NCBI RefSeq assembly: GCF_036324505.1
Contig: NC_086352.1
Coordinates: 5,033,001-5,097,000, forward strand
Direction: 5' to 3'
Length of the DNA stretch: 64,000 bases
Origin: Eleginops maclovinus
Taxonomy: Eukaryota; Chordata; Actinopteri; Perciformes; Eleginopidae
In this document: piece by piece, positions 41,578 through 55,969 of the stretch
Position numbering within the stretch: the first letter of the stretch is position 1
How the letters are laid out: each line of letters begins with the position of its first letter
Position numbers and translations under genes: made by a program
The notes under the pieces: model-generated
Databases searched by the model: none
What the model was told of the DNA's origin: nothing
What the model saw: the letters and a program-made list of their open reading frames with translations, nothing else

Positions 41578-43312
41578 CCACCAGAGGTCAGCAGAGACCT
41601 AGAATAACAGCAGAGTTTCAGTAGCTTCTCTGCACACTCTCTATAAATGAACAACCTGTTTACAGCGATGTGTTTACGACAACACACTTAACCTTCATTA
41701 AACGGACATGTTTACGGGGCTGATGCACAGAATCAAGAAGAGTAAAACTAATCCTCAGAAGGTGTTTCCTAACAGTAGATGCACAAGCCGTGTGTGAAGC
41801 CGTGCCTTCAGATTGAAGCAGAACTAGTTTTTAAAGGACAGAATAACTCCACACTCACTACGAACATTTAGTCTGTGCTTTATCTTTTCAGCTTCTTCAT
41901 GTGAAGGACACACAACGGAACTTTCCTCCAGGTGAAAGCTATCCTTTTTGAAAATGTAAATTCAGTTTTGGTCAGACTTCAGGTGAAACAGTTTTCAGGT
42001 GTCTGAGTCTTCAGTGTGTGAGAGCAGTTTGACTCACAGTGGCATTCGTCCTAAACTTGAGGCTGAAAGATAGATATTAGAGTCAAGGCTTTTTACAGAT
42101 TTACGTATTGCTCCAAAATACTGCCATAAAAACTCATTCAGTCAAAAGGATTTCAAGAAAGAAAATCAATGACATTTGAAAGTTTTAGTAAAGTCATAGT
42201 AAATCTTCTGAGGGAGTACGGTAAAATATTTGGAGAAAAGTCAAATGGAGAAAATGACATTTTATGGAAGCGAAATACTCAAAAACTGGACTGGACTAAA
42301 AACAGGTCAGAGTCGCCTGTGCTTCCTCAGGAGTCTCAGGTCCTTCAACCACCGAGGAGCACCACAGGAGGTCTTTGCCTCCCAGTGGCCATCACACTGT
42401 ATAACTCCTCCCCCTTCCATCGGGAGAACTGGGAACACACCAGTGTGCAATATAAAAATCACAAACACTTCCTGCTTTCTGCCTAAAGTTCTCAGCCGCT
42501 GTAAAAACACACGACCCGTTAACCCGGATCCATTCAGTGTTCAGATGTGACAGAAATCTCCCAGAAAACACAGGAAGGCCTTTGTTTGGGAGAGGATGAG
42601 TGAAGTCCTGAACATGCAGAAAGTGAAAGAGCAGTGATGAAATACATCAGTGTTTTCTGAAACAGAGATCAGAGTCCGGATTGAAGTGAAAGTATTGGTT
42701 ATTAACCCCCCCCCCCCCCCCCGAGCAGACACACATAGACACGTATTTGAGATGTGTAAATTATGTTTGATAATTAAATCCAGATAAGAAGGTTCCTCGG
42801 CTGCCTGCGGGATGCTTCTCCTTTAATCGTTCGTATGTTTTGTGATGTTTGTTTGCTGCTAATTTTTTAATCAAAGATGCTAATTCCACCTCCAGCAAGA
42901 GTCGCTCATTTGCATTTCTGAAAAAAACAAAAACAGCTTTTATTGATTCTGACAGGAGGCAGAGGAAAGAGTTACAACCAGGTTGCAATGATCAATATTC
43001 TATTATAAAGTGACTTTCTGAAAGGTGAACGCAGAGCATTACTCTGAGCTGAAGTCCTCTTTGAGCTCCTCTTCCTTTAAACATGTTTACTTTTAATCTG
43101 CATTTATTCAAATGGCTTTCAACAACAACATTACGCCGCAGGTCAGACTGCTCTCAAACAAACAACCAAACAAATAAAGTTTGGTTGTTTGTTTTCAGTG
43201 TTTTACAAGTCTTAACATACTACACAAGATACTGGAGACACAAGGTTTTTACTTTAGTAAGGTTTTCAAAATCTAAAACATGAAAATCAACAGGCCTTTA
43301 ATTCTGCATTAG
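41040..43312. other. Intergenic; no gene recognised
   Basis: Contains a dispersed repeat (41127-41210), a (TG)n at 41525-41576 and a C17 tract at about 42706-42722. Open frames show no splice context or motifs. Confidence 0.45.
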
Positions 43313-43892
43313 CCACCTTTAGCTTAGCGGTGGAGACGTGAAGTCATGTGACCGTGCTGTAGTTCCTTTATAGCCCAACATTAGCCTCCTTTAGCTTAGC
43401 GGTGGTGACGTGAAGTCATGTGACCGTGCTGTAGTTCCTTTATAGCCCAACATTAGCCTCCTTTAGCTTAGCGGTGGTGACGTGAAGTCATGTGACCGTG
43501 CTGTAGTTCCTTTATAGCCCAACATTAGCCTCCTTTAGCTTAGCGGTGGAGACGTGAAGTCATGTGACCGTGCTGTAGTTCCTTTATAGCCCAACATTAG
43601 CCTCCTTTAGCTTAGCGGTGGAGACGTGAAGTCATGTGACCGTGCTGTAGTTCCTCTATAGCCCAACATTAGCCTCCTTTAGCTTAGCGGTGGTGACGTG
43701 AAGTCATGTGACCGTGCTGTAGTTCCTTTATAGCCCAACATTAGCCTCCTTTAGCTTAGCGGTGGTGACGTGAAGTCATGTGACCGTGCTGTAGTTCCTT
43801 TATAGCCCAACATTAGCCTCCTTTAGCTTAGCGGTGGTGACGTGAAGTCATGTGACCGTGCTGTAGTTCCTTTATAGCCCAACATTAAAGAA
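43313..43892. repeat. 72-bp minisatellite, left part (8 units)
   Basis: Eight nearly identical 72-base units, phased by agcttagcgg at 43321, 43393, 43465 and so on. Each contains g(t/a)gacgtgaagtcatgtgac, a CRE-like TGACGTGA next to an E-box/M-box TCATGTGAC. The array continues at 44142 after a SINE. Confidence 0.95.
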
Positions 43893-44141
43893 AGATGAAA
43901 GATTCAACTTGTCATTGCACAGAGTACAAGTACTAGGACAACGAAATGTGGTCTCTGCATTTGACCCATCCTAGTGTTAGGAGCAGTGGGCTGCCATTAT
44001 GTACGGCGCCCGGGGAGCAGTGTAGGTAACCAGTGTCTTGCTCAGGGACACCACGGTGGCACTTGGTCTTTCGGGGACTTGAACTGGTGACCTTCCAGTT
44101 CCCAGGCCAAGCCCCTATGGACTTCGCCACCACCGCCCTAA
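43893..44141 (-). mobile_element. tRNA-derived SINE inserted in the 72-bp minisatellite
   Basis: The minus strand has the same head, box B (accagttcaagtccccg) and body as the copy at 39748, with a 3' tail of short aatcttt-like repeats. Left flank cccaacatta and right flank attagcctcc overlap by atta, a short target duplication within a repeat unit. Confidence 0.9.
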
Positions 44142-44372
44142 TTAGCCTCCTTTAGCTTAGCGGTGGAGACGTGAAGTCAAGTGACCGTGCTGTAGTTCCT
44201 TTATAGCCCAACATTAGCCTCCTTTAGCTTAGCGGTGGTGACGTGAAGCCATGTGACCGTGCTGTAGTTCCTTTATAGCCCAACATTAGCCTCCTTTAGC
44301 TTAGCGGTGGAGACGTGAAGTCAAGTGACCGTGCTGTAGTTCCTTTATAGCCCAACATTAGCTTTTTCCTTC
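44142..44372. repeat. 72-bp minisatellite, right part (3 units)
   Basis: Three more units in the same phase. Two carry the variant gtcaagtgac in place of gtcatgtgac. Confidence 0.95.
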
Positions 44373-44783
44373 AGAAATCCTGAAGTGGTGTTAATCTGTG
44401 GAGATTATCCTGCTGAACTAAACGTGTAAATAAGAGTAAGAGAAACCCCATTGGACCAGGGAGATGCTGCGTTCAGGGTCCAACACCGAAACACGACCTC
44501 CTGCAGCTCTATACATGATAAAGCTGGTTACTTTAGCTCAGCAGCTCGATGTCTAACAGGTGACAGTAGGGAGTTTCTGTCTCAGACTGACGGAGTGTTA
44601 ATGAAGTCAGCAGTGGCTCTCCTCTAGTGTTGATCTGCCGACCTGCACGAGTGCTGTTTGTTTAAAGCTCAGCTAATCCTCAATTGTCATGCTCCCATAA
44701 TCCCATCACCGGCCTTCCTTTTCAATCCCATCACACCCCCCCCCCCTCCTCCCTTTCATCCCCTCTCACTCCCCCACCTGCAG

Positions 44784-44861
44784 ACGGCGAGCAGAAATCA
44801 GTACGACGGCCACTCCAACATGAACCAAATGTCAGCCGCCGTGCAGCCGCAGACGGGCAAG
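44784..44861 (+). CDS. Candidate isolated coding exon, unknown gene
   Basis: A strong pyrimidine-rich acceptor (cactcccccacctgcag) precedes 78 open bases that end at AAG|gtaatt. The frame gives 26 codons including RNQYDGHSNMNQMSAAVQP, phase 0 at both ends. I do not recognise the protein. No partner exons were found nearby, so it may be chance or one exon of a large gene spread beyond the window. Confidence 0.3.
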
Positions 44862-44869
44862 GTAATTAC

Positions 44870-47380
<2,511 letters not shown>

Positions 47381-47880
47381 CATGAATTATGATGAGCTCT
47401 TGCACACTCCCCCGATCTGTAAGATGAACAATTAAGAAGCGCGGCGCTAATTAAGCGTGGAGATCAAGCGTCTCTCTCTGCTCGCCCTGAAGGAGGCTCT
47501 TCTTCTGGGCCTTTCATCAAAGCCACGCCCGAGGACGGAGCCTCCTCCTCCTGCGGCTGAACGCGGATTAACACGCCTCTGACAAAAGCAGAGGGTTTTA
47601 ACAGAAAGCTAAAAACCGACACAGGCTGATAACATCACAAATATTTCCTGCCAAACACGAGGCATGAAAGAGATGTGTTGAATCATTATTAGAGGGAGAC
47701 ACAGAAACACAAAGAGGCTGTGCTCCACATGCTAATGAAGCCAGGCGCTCAAATCTTTATTTATGCCCGCCGACTGAGTGGCACACGTTTAATCTCCTCA
47801 TTCTTCTTCTTCTGCTGCTGCTGCTCTTGTTCTTGGGGAATATGCAAAGTTTGTCAGGCCTGCATCCTGACTTTCATGAC

Positions 47881-48250
47881 TGATTGAGGAGTCAGGTAGA
47901 AGCAGCGTCGGCCCGCGGCGGTGAGTCAGCGCCGTGACGCCCGTGTCTGCTAATTCGCCGCGACGTGCTCCTGATGCCAGCGCTTCATTATAAATACTTT
48001 TAAAGGCGCTGCGACCTTCTGCGCGCCGTCCGGGACCCGGCGCCGGTGCACGGGCCTTTGATTCCTGCTGCTCGGCGGGTTTCAGCTCGTCAGTGTGACA
48101 GCGGCGCCCTGACAGCTCCTCATCACACGCCTCTTGTCGTCTTTTGTGGGAAGTTTTGCAACAATTAGCATAAATATTTCATGTGATTCTGCCCCGCGTC
48201 ACCCCTGCTGCTGAAACAGGATCCGGCGTGCCAGAGATGTCACGGAGCTG
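47881..48250. promoter_or_regulatory. CpG-rich unique segment, possible enhancer or promoter
   Basis: Locally very CpG-rich (ggcccgcggcggtgagtcag, cgcgccgtccgggacccggc) within AT-rich DNA. It has a TATA-like cattataaatac near 47988 and an octamer ATGCAAAT at 48420-48427 just beyond. No exon could be read. Function is inferred from composition only. Confidence 0.35.
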
Positions 48251-48499
48251 CCGGAGAACGACAAACCTTTGTAAAGTGTGCTTTTTCTCCCCATTAACAT
48301 ACAAAGACGAGGCAAACAGCCAAACATATGTACCCTTTGTGGAATCTTTTATTGAACATATTTGGGAGCAAAGTTTGATTACGAGCTGCAGGAGCCTCGG
48401 CGGGTTGCGGCCTGCGAGTATGCAAATCTCCCTTCTGCATTTATGAGATATACTTGTACACATTATTTATTTCACACCAACTTATTTACATTCTAGATG

Positions 48500-51400
48500 G
48501 AAAGCAATCCGCTGGAAGTTTACTGAGGGAATAGTGTCTCCCCGCCGTGCATTGTTGCTCACTCCCAGTTCTGACGAGTGGGAGAAAGTCAAGAAACTTT
48601 CAGGTAAGTTCTGCAGGAACTAACCGTCTGTCTTTTAAACAAAGTTTCGTCTCCGATCCTTCAGCCTGCTCATAATGAAGGTGCAGCAGCTTTATAAGGG
48701 CACGCGATGCTGTGCCAATTAATCTGTGAATGCGCCCGCAGCTAAATTAAATATATACTTACATGTGATTTCAAAGCAGCCGTAAACCCTCTCTGGCTCC
48801 GCTGTGGAAGACTTTACTTAAGCTCGAGGAAGAGCATCATTAAAATGAGAGTGAGAGGAACATTTGAGCAGTCGAGCCGCCGGCTACTGTTCAGCACTTC
48901 AAAACGAACTGCAGGGGCGGACGCTCCACTTCACTATTTGATGTTGTTTGTAGGCGAGGAGTTGATTAGCTCCCCCAATGAAACATTCAGATTACACAGA
49001 GAACACCCTCCAAAAAACACAGAAGAGAAACACAGGAGCGCGGACTACAACCATCAACACAGAGACACTAATGAGGCCTCCGATACTCAGAGACGCTGAC
49101 AGAGACGTAATTAACAATCAGACCTTCAACGGAAGCTTTTAATTTCCACCAGAGAGATAAATGGAACAATGGTGCTCAGCTTTGTGTCATTGGATATGTC
49201 TGTGTCTGTTTCACTGAAGGGGGAACAATGTGTAGACCTTAGAAAAGGCCATGAAGGAAGGAAGGAAGACTGGGTGTACTTTCCTTCACGCTGCATATAA
49301 TCAGCTCATCATGGGCGCTGTCTTTCAACCAATCACATTTCCCCACATCTCTAGCAGCCAATCATCGTGCTGCAGTCAAGCTTTAAAATGGTTCTCCTCT
49401 CTGTCATCATGTCCAGCTCACATGTGGAGAGCGAATCCAAAGAGCTCATCACACTTCCTCTTCAAATCCAGATCTTCCCCGGGGGTCTAGACACTGGTGG
49501 ACACTGCAACTCCATTTGCTAGCATCAAAAATAAACTGAAGAACACTGGAGCATGTACTACTACCAACTCCAGTGAGGCCTCTGATCCTCAGGTGTGTAA
49601 AGACACACAGATTTAGAGATAATTCAACAATCACACACCATCAGATAACACACTGGTTTTCAGTTTGTTGTTACTGGTAAGTCTGGTGTTCATCTGGGTT
49701 TTTCAAAAGGGTCTCCAGCACTTCCATGACCTGGCTCTTATTGGTCTTTAACTTTACCGTGTTGATTTTGACATTTCGTTTGTGCTGCTGTGGTCTAATC
49801 CTCTCCTGGGTTTTAATCTGGACTTTAATCTGGACTTTAATGTAGTTATTTACTTAGTATTTTAGTTCTTCTATATTTTAACAGAGCTTTTAAAATAATT
49901 TTATGAAATTCTTTGAGTTTTTGAGAACGTTTTTAACATTCCTTTATCCCAGTGTAACCCTAACCCCAGTACAGACCCTAACACCTTTTTCCTGTCTGTC
50001 TGAATCTGATAACGTCTTTGTGTTCAGGCGTTTTGACGATGCAACAATCTGAAAAAACCTTGTATGAAATCTTCCAAAGTCTTAGCATTTTGAATGGAGA
50101 CATTTTAATACCAATCAAGGCCTTAAAGGTTACCGAGTTCAACGCCTTTTAGGACGCTTTCAAAGTATCCCCAACCATTTGAGACGCTCTTTGTTGGTCT
50201 GTGTATAAGATCTGTAGATAATAGGACAAGTCTAGAACGACACACACCTGAAGTGGAAACCTGAATCGGTCAAGAACTAATTTAAAGAGAATTGCATATC
50301 CAGATCTTTGAGTGGTGGAAACCAGTGCTTTCTGACAACAGATTTGACCTGAAACTAAAGAATCCTCACAATCAAACTTCCTTCTTACGTTTCCCTTTGA
50401 TTGTAAATCCAGTCTGCACGGAGTAGCTGTAAAAACAGAGGCGGAACTTAAAGAAAAGCTTCCCTCTGAAGGCCTTGCATCATCACAGCGGCCATCTTGC
50501 CTTCCCTCTGCTTTCTTCATGGATTATGGAACAAGGCGCTCCCATTATTGCCAAGCTGTGACTCCAGAGGATGGAGACTCTGCAGAAGCTCAAGTTAAAC
50601 AAAGGGAAGAGTATCAGCATGCTGCCACTTCAAAAAGACACCAATGTGACTCGCTGGCATCTGAAAGCAGGCGGAGCTTTGATCTGCACACTTCCTGTTA
50701 GCATTTTTCACCTCATTGTCTTCCAAACATCTTAACCTCTTCCACCCCGAGCTGCAATGTCACATTTAGATATTCTGTATGTCCTCATTTTTTAACATTT
50801 CCCTGTTAATTTTTTATCTGAATCTGCGCCGCTGTCGCCGGGCGGATTATTATCTGTCACTGAACTTCCTAACAAAGCCGTCATGTAAATGGACTCAGTC
50901 AGCCGTGTCCTCCATCTCTGCACCTCCTCTCCAATACATATATCATCCACATAATCACCCCCATCCACCCAACCCACCCCGCCTCTGGGTGACCACAAGA
51001 CCTCCCGCCCCCCCCACCTCCTCCTCCAGGCACCTACTGGGATTTATTACCAGAGACATACATCCCATCAGACCGGGTTTAACCTGTTATTCTGGCTTCC
51101 TTCAGACAGCTGAGTGAAACACTATAAAGAACCTGAAACGGTCCTGGTTTTTATATCAGTGCAAACAATCCCAATGAGCCTCACTGGTAAACCACTTTTG
51201 TGACCCACAACTTCAGCCAACCATTAGCATGCTAATGCTAGCTGAGTTCTACAAGGTGTTTAAATATCCAACCTGGTGAAACCAATAGTCCAAATAGTGT
51301 GCTGAAATCCACCCACTGAAACAACCTTTATCACCAACGTCTGGAGGAGAGAAATCAACCATTAGCATGCTAACGCTAGCTGATTAGCTGTGGGTATGTC

Positions 51401-52858
51401 ATTAGTTCTGCAGGTAGGAAAAATGAGGATCTGATGATGGTGCCAAATGAAAAACCTGAGGATTACCAGTCGCGTTTGTCCTCTGAGAAACACAAATGTC
51501 CTTACATAAATAAACTGCAATCCATCTGCTGGTTAGGTCTACGAGATATTAGCATCCATCGAGAATCCAAATGTTGGGTAGGTGAAACGTAACGCTGTTT
51601 TTTTTCACCTGTACGATCTTCCCGAGGTGTCAAAAGTATGATGAAGCAATCATTTTAGGGTCATGAACGTAGATTTAATAAGCTGTAACCCTGGCACCAA
51701 AATCACAAGTCTAGTCTCTATTTTAAGACACAATACCAGCCCTCAATTTGACGTCACAAGCCGGAAACCCTTCTTCCTCCTGTCCAAACATCAGCGCTGG
51801 ATATGGAGTTAAAAACAGATTAACTTTCTGTGATTAAAAAAGCAGTTGGTGTGCAGAAGTAAAAAAAAGGATCGAAACTATTTGTTAAAAACTATACCTG
51901 TGTACTTGTAAATGAGGCCTTAGAAATCCTGAGGAAACAGGTAGTGGGGTGGGCTTAATTTGAACTGCAAGACTTCCCTGAAACTGCATCTAAACAACCT
52001 AAAACTCTCCTTCCGCAGGACCAAAGTGTGCAGAGTCCATCTGAACTATAATGAACTCAACAGGAAGGTACGGAATCTCAGGATATGAAAGCATACACAA
52101 TAAAATGAAGACAGGAAGGTAAAACCCTAAATAATTCTCATTTTTCAGCCTAGTTCGCAGGGTCTTCCTCCTGGTTTTATCAGTCTTCCCCGCTCTGTGT
52201 CCTCATCTTTCCTCCCTGCAGCCCGAGCCCGGCCCAATGAGTTATTATTACCCCCTGAGAATATGCAAATTGAAGCAGCTCGACGGTGTGTGTTTTTGAT
52301 GGAAGAATACAAATCACCGCAGACATGACACTTTTTTAATTTTCCTGATGAATGCAATGCTTCAGAAAGAGGAAGGATTGATGACGGGGCGTAATGAACT
52401 CTTTAGCACGGAGAGATTCTTCGGAGGCTTTTCATTACACTGTCCTGTGAAGACGCCCGTCCACAAATCTGTCCGGATAGATCGTCGCTGAGACGCCGCC
52501 GCAGGCCGCTAGCTAACGTGCTCCTTCATGAGTCAGGGGTGGAAACAGTAAGGTATACTACATTAAAATACTCTAATAAGAAACAACTGCTGCATTTCAA
52601 ATGTTATGGAAGCCTTTACATCGGAATGATTCACAATAGAATAACCCGCTTCTGAAAAACTATTTGATGCACAAACAAAAATATCCAGGTGAAAAGGGTG
52701 AAGCAATTAACGGACAGATACCACCATGAAACTTCCCCTCTTAATTACTGACATTAGCCCTCTTACTATTTATATTACAAGGTTTCTGACATGCAAATGA
52801 GGCGTGATGCTGACGTTCAGTGAATACATGAGAAATCTACAGACACTAACACACCAAA
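48500..52858. other. Gene-poor stretch
   Basis: No exon with both splice signals and a recognisable product was found. Octamer motifs ATGCAAAT occur at 52263-52270 and 52791-52798. Several TAAT/ATTA-rich, moderately GC blocks could be conserved noncoding DNA. Confidence 0.4.
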
Positions 52859-53100
52859 TTAGGGTTAGGGTTAGGGTTAGCCCCGGACTGTGGATTTTTG
52901 ATGTGTTCTTTCCAATAGATGGAAGGAGCAGATGTTAGGGAGGCAATTTAGCCCAAAAAGCCAATAAAAAATAATAACCTGAGTGGTATCTTTGAGGACT
53001 CCTTAGGGTTAGGGTTAGGGTTAGGGTTAGGCCCTGACTGTGGATTTTGGACGTTTTCTTCACACTGGTTGGAAAGAAGACATGTTAGGGAGGCACAATA
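52859..53100. repeat. Paired interstitial telomeric repeats in a 144-bp duplication
   Basis: TTAGGG units, three plus a partial at 52859-52880 and four plus a partial at 53003-53030. Each is followed by a similar block (ggactgtggatttt versus tgactgtggatttt; gatgttagggaggca versus catgttagggaggca), so telomeric DNA and flank were duplicated together. Confidence 0.85.
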
Positions 53101-53817
53101 ACCAAAAGATTTACGCCCTAGAATCTATCCAGAAAATCGGAGTTTCTATATCTCCTTTTTAAAATCTTTTTTCACCAAAACAGTAAAAATAAATGTAAAT
53201 CTCCACAAATTGTCAAAGATTTTGAGCCGTCTTCCAATCGATTATGGCTACAAACAGAGAAAGTTACCCAGTGTCGGACCGGGTTGGATCTGAGGTTGAT
53301 CCTCGCTGTGGCGTTTTAGGAAGGAGACCTCTGACTAACTGTGTTCCTCAATAACCTGTCATTTATCCTCACTAAGAATAAATCAATAACAGCAAGGCAA
53401 GAAATGTCTATTAGGGTTTAAAACGGTACCTATGGCTGAACATCAGCAGGTATCACACACCTCCCAAACTAACCGGTGGTTTTCTATCCCAAAATGAAAA
53501 TCAATGGGATTCAGTTCGAGGGGGGGGGGGTTGTCCTAAACTGTGTCCCTACTTCCTGTTAGCCTCGTCTCAAACTCTATCTGCTTGTTCAACTTTTTAT
53601 CCAGATAGGAGCTTTAAAAAACACAGAGTTCACTTTCTGCAATAATCAAAAATCCAATGGAGGGATCCCATTGGGCCGGGAGATGCTGCCTTCAGGGACC
53701 AACACAGAAACACCCCATTACTGCACCACTCTGTAAAGATCTGCTTCAAGCAGCGCCTCCACTCTTTGTGTTTGCTTGGACACACAAAGGGAAACCTTCA
53801 GTCAGCCTTTGTGTAGC

Positions 53818-53818
<1 letters not shown>

Positions 53819-53873
<55 letters not shown>
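53819..53873. repeat. (TG)n microsatellite
   Basis: About 27 TG units. Confidence 0.95.
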
Positions 53874-53877
<4 letters not shown>

Positions 53878-54065
53878 TACAGAGTAATGGCCTCTATTCA
53901 TTATGAGGCCAGTTGATTTTCATTTACTCTCGTGGCTCCGACAATTAAAGGGAGCAGCTGAGGAGGAGATGGAGAGACCGGGACGCCCAGAGGTCGCCGA
54001 ACACTTTAAGTGATAAATTAAATACTATTATCGAGACCCCCCCCCCCCCCTTCACCTCCACACAT

Positions 54066-54204
<139 letters not shown>

Positions 54205-54831
54205 ACTGTAACTGAAACACAAAGGACCAGTCACATCGAGACACTTGAAGCTTAATATATAAATGGATTTCTGAAAGAAGAAGACCTGCAAAACTGATGG
54301 AGCTGTGATTCAAAGGTGGAGTCCAGCATAGACCTTAAAGAATTGGACAAAGATGACAGCCTGCTGCCAGCCACTCGTCCACCGGCAGACCCACCGGACA
54401 TCCATCCTATATCGATTAAATCAAACCCTAAATCTGGATCTGGATCTGGATTCATACCGGGCAAAACCCAGAGGTATCCCCTCAGTGGTGGATGAATAAT
54501 CCACCATTATCTCTATTCATATTAGCCGGAAGCCCTCCAGACTCGGTTCCCCTCTCGACGCCGATCATCCATCTCCTATGACACTTGTTGTCATTGTTTA
54601 CCTGTCGGACCGTCAGAACCGGGCTCCTCGTAGATTAGAATAAGTATTATATATAAAGTATTAAACTTTTCTCAATCTGTATTTAGCGCCATTCAAATGA
54701 CAACGAGTGTTTTCACCCAAAAGGGGGCGTGGCCTTGCGTTGGGGGAAAGTGCCAGGATGTGTTGGTGGTTTTGGCAACACAATTCAAGACTCAATTAAA
54801 TCCAGTCCACAGAAGACTCACTTTGGGCCTT

Positions 54832-54844
54832 TGACCTTTGACCT
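54832..54844 (-). promoter_or_regulatory. Perfect DR1 nuclear-receptor motif
   Basis: The plus strand reads TGACCTTTGACCT, whose complement AGGTCAAAGGTCA is the exact DR1 consensus used by HNF4, RXR/PPAR and COUP-TF receptors. No nearby transcription start is known. Confidence 0.4.
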
Positions 54845-55089
54845 TTGAAATGTGTACCAGGAGACATTTTCGGCGACCGAAATTGATTTGGAAACACGAA
54901 CGGTGAAAGGGGTTGTAAGACGAGAACAAGGGCGTCACTGTCGTAGAGACCTGTCAATCACAGGTAGCCCCGCCCCCAAGATGCTTTGGCATCTATTTGA
55001 TTCCAAATTGGGATAAAAATGATTCTCTAAATGAACTTCATGTGGAAGAAGACTCGATCTAGAGACTGAAACATGAACTCATCAGGTCC

Positions 55090-55900
55090 ACTATGTCTCT
55101 CATTCTGTCCTTCTGTCTCTCTTTAATGTCTCATCACTCATGATGTCCATGATTGTGTCTTCTTTGCTGTCCTTCTCTCCATCTCATACTGTCTTCTTTG
55201 ACGTTTAGTATGTCTTCCCATGTCCTTCTTTCTTCCTGTTGTCTTACCATCAGTCTGTCTCATGATGTCTTTTTGTCCTTTCGGTACTCTGACTCTGTCT
55301 TATAGTATTGTCCACCATGTCCTCTTTTCTGTCCTTTGGTCCTGTCCTCCCTTTTCTCTTGTCACCATAAATGTCTCATCATCTTGTCCACCGTGTCCTT
55401 TTGTTCTTTGTTATGTCTTCCTTCCTCTTATCTTTTATTGTCTGCAGTTTTTCAGTTGTCCTTGCATGTCTTTCTGTCATCCTTCTTGTCTTTTGTTTTG
55501 TTGTCCTCTTCATGTTGTCTTCTTTGTCATATCATTTCTCTATATATCGTCTCGTGTTACCCTCCATGTCTTCTCTTCTCCTTCTGTCTTCCTTTTTTTG
55601 TCTCATCATGTCTTGTGGTCCTTTCAGTCCTCTGATGTCTTCTAGTATTGTTGAATTACTTGTTGTCCTTTGTCATGTCTTCCCTTCTCTTATCTTTTTG
55701 TGTCCGTAGTTTCTCAGCTGTCCTTTAGTCCTCCTCTCGATCTCAAATTGTCCTCTTTGACGTTTCATCACTTGTGTCTTCTCATGTTACCGTCCTGGTC
55801 TTTCTGTTTCCTCTTGTTGTCTCATAATGTCCCCCTCTCATGTTGTCTTATCCATCACCTCTGTCTACTTTTTCTTGTCCCCTCTTACTGCAGTCTCAAC
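55090..55900. repeat. Pyrimidine-rich low-complexity tract
   Basis: About 800 bases of T/C-rich sequence with endlessly varied tgtctt, gtcctc and catgtc words. All three plus frames stay open for long runs because of composition. No gene. Confidence 0.7.
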
Positions 55901-55969
55901 ATGACCCCCAGTGTGTCTCCCCTGCTCTCCCTGTCTCTGAATCTGCTGGTGTGACAGAAACCTGGACTG

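Noticed and set aside
43313..44372. CRISPR-like array of direct repeats
   Set aside because: Units are contiguous without unique spacers, and the genome is clearly vertebrate.
47980..48060. TATA-like cattataaatac as a definite promoter
   Set aside because: No downstream exon, start codon context or leader could be read; kept only as a candidate regulatory block.
48183..48463. Overlapping 87- and 94-codon frames on both strands beside the CpG-rich block
   Set aside because: No splice context, no family resemblance, and both strands are open equally.
55220..55954. Hydrophobic-looking 94-141 codon frames as membrane proteins
   Set aside because: Pyrimidine-rich DNA encodes Ser, Phe, Leu and Val in every frame; three overlapping frames are open at once.
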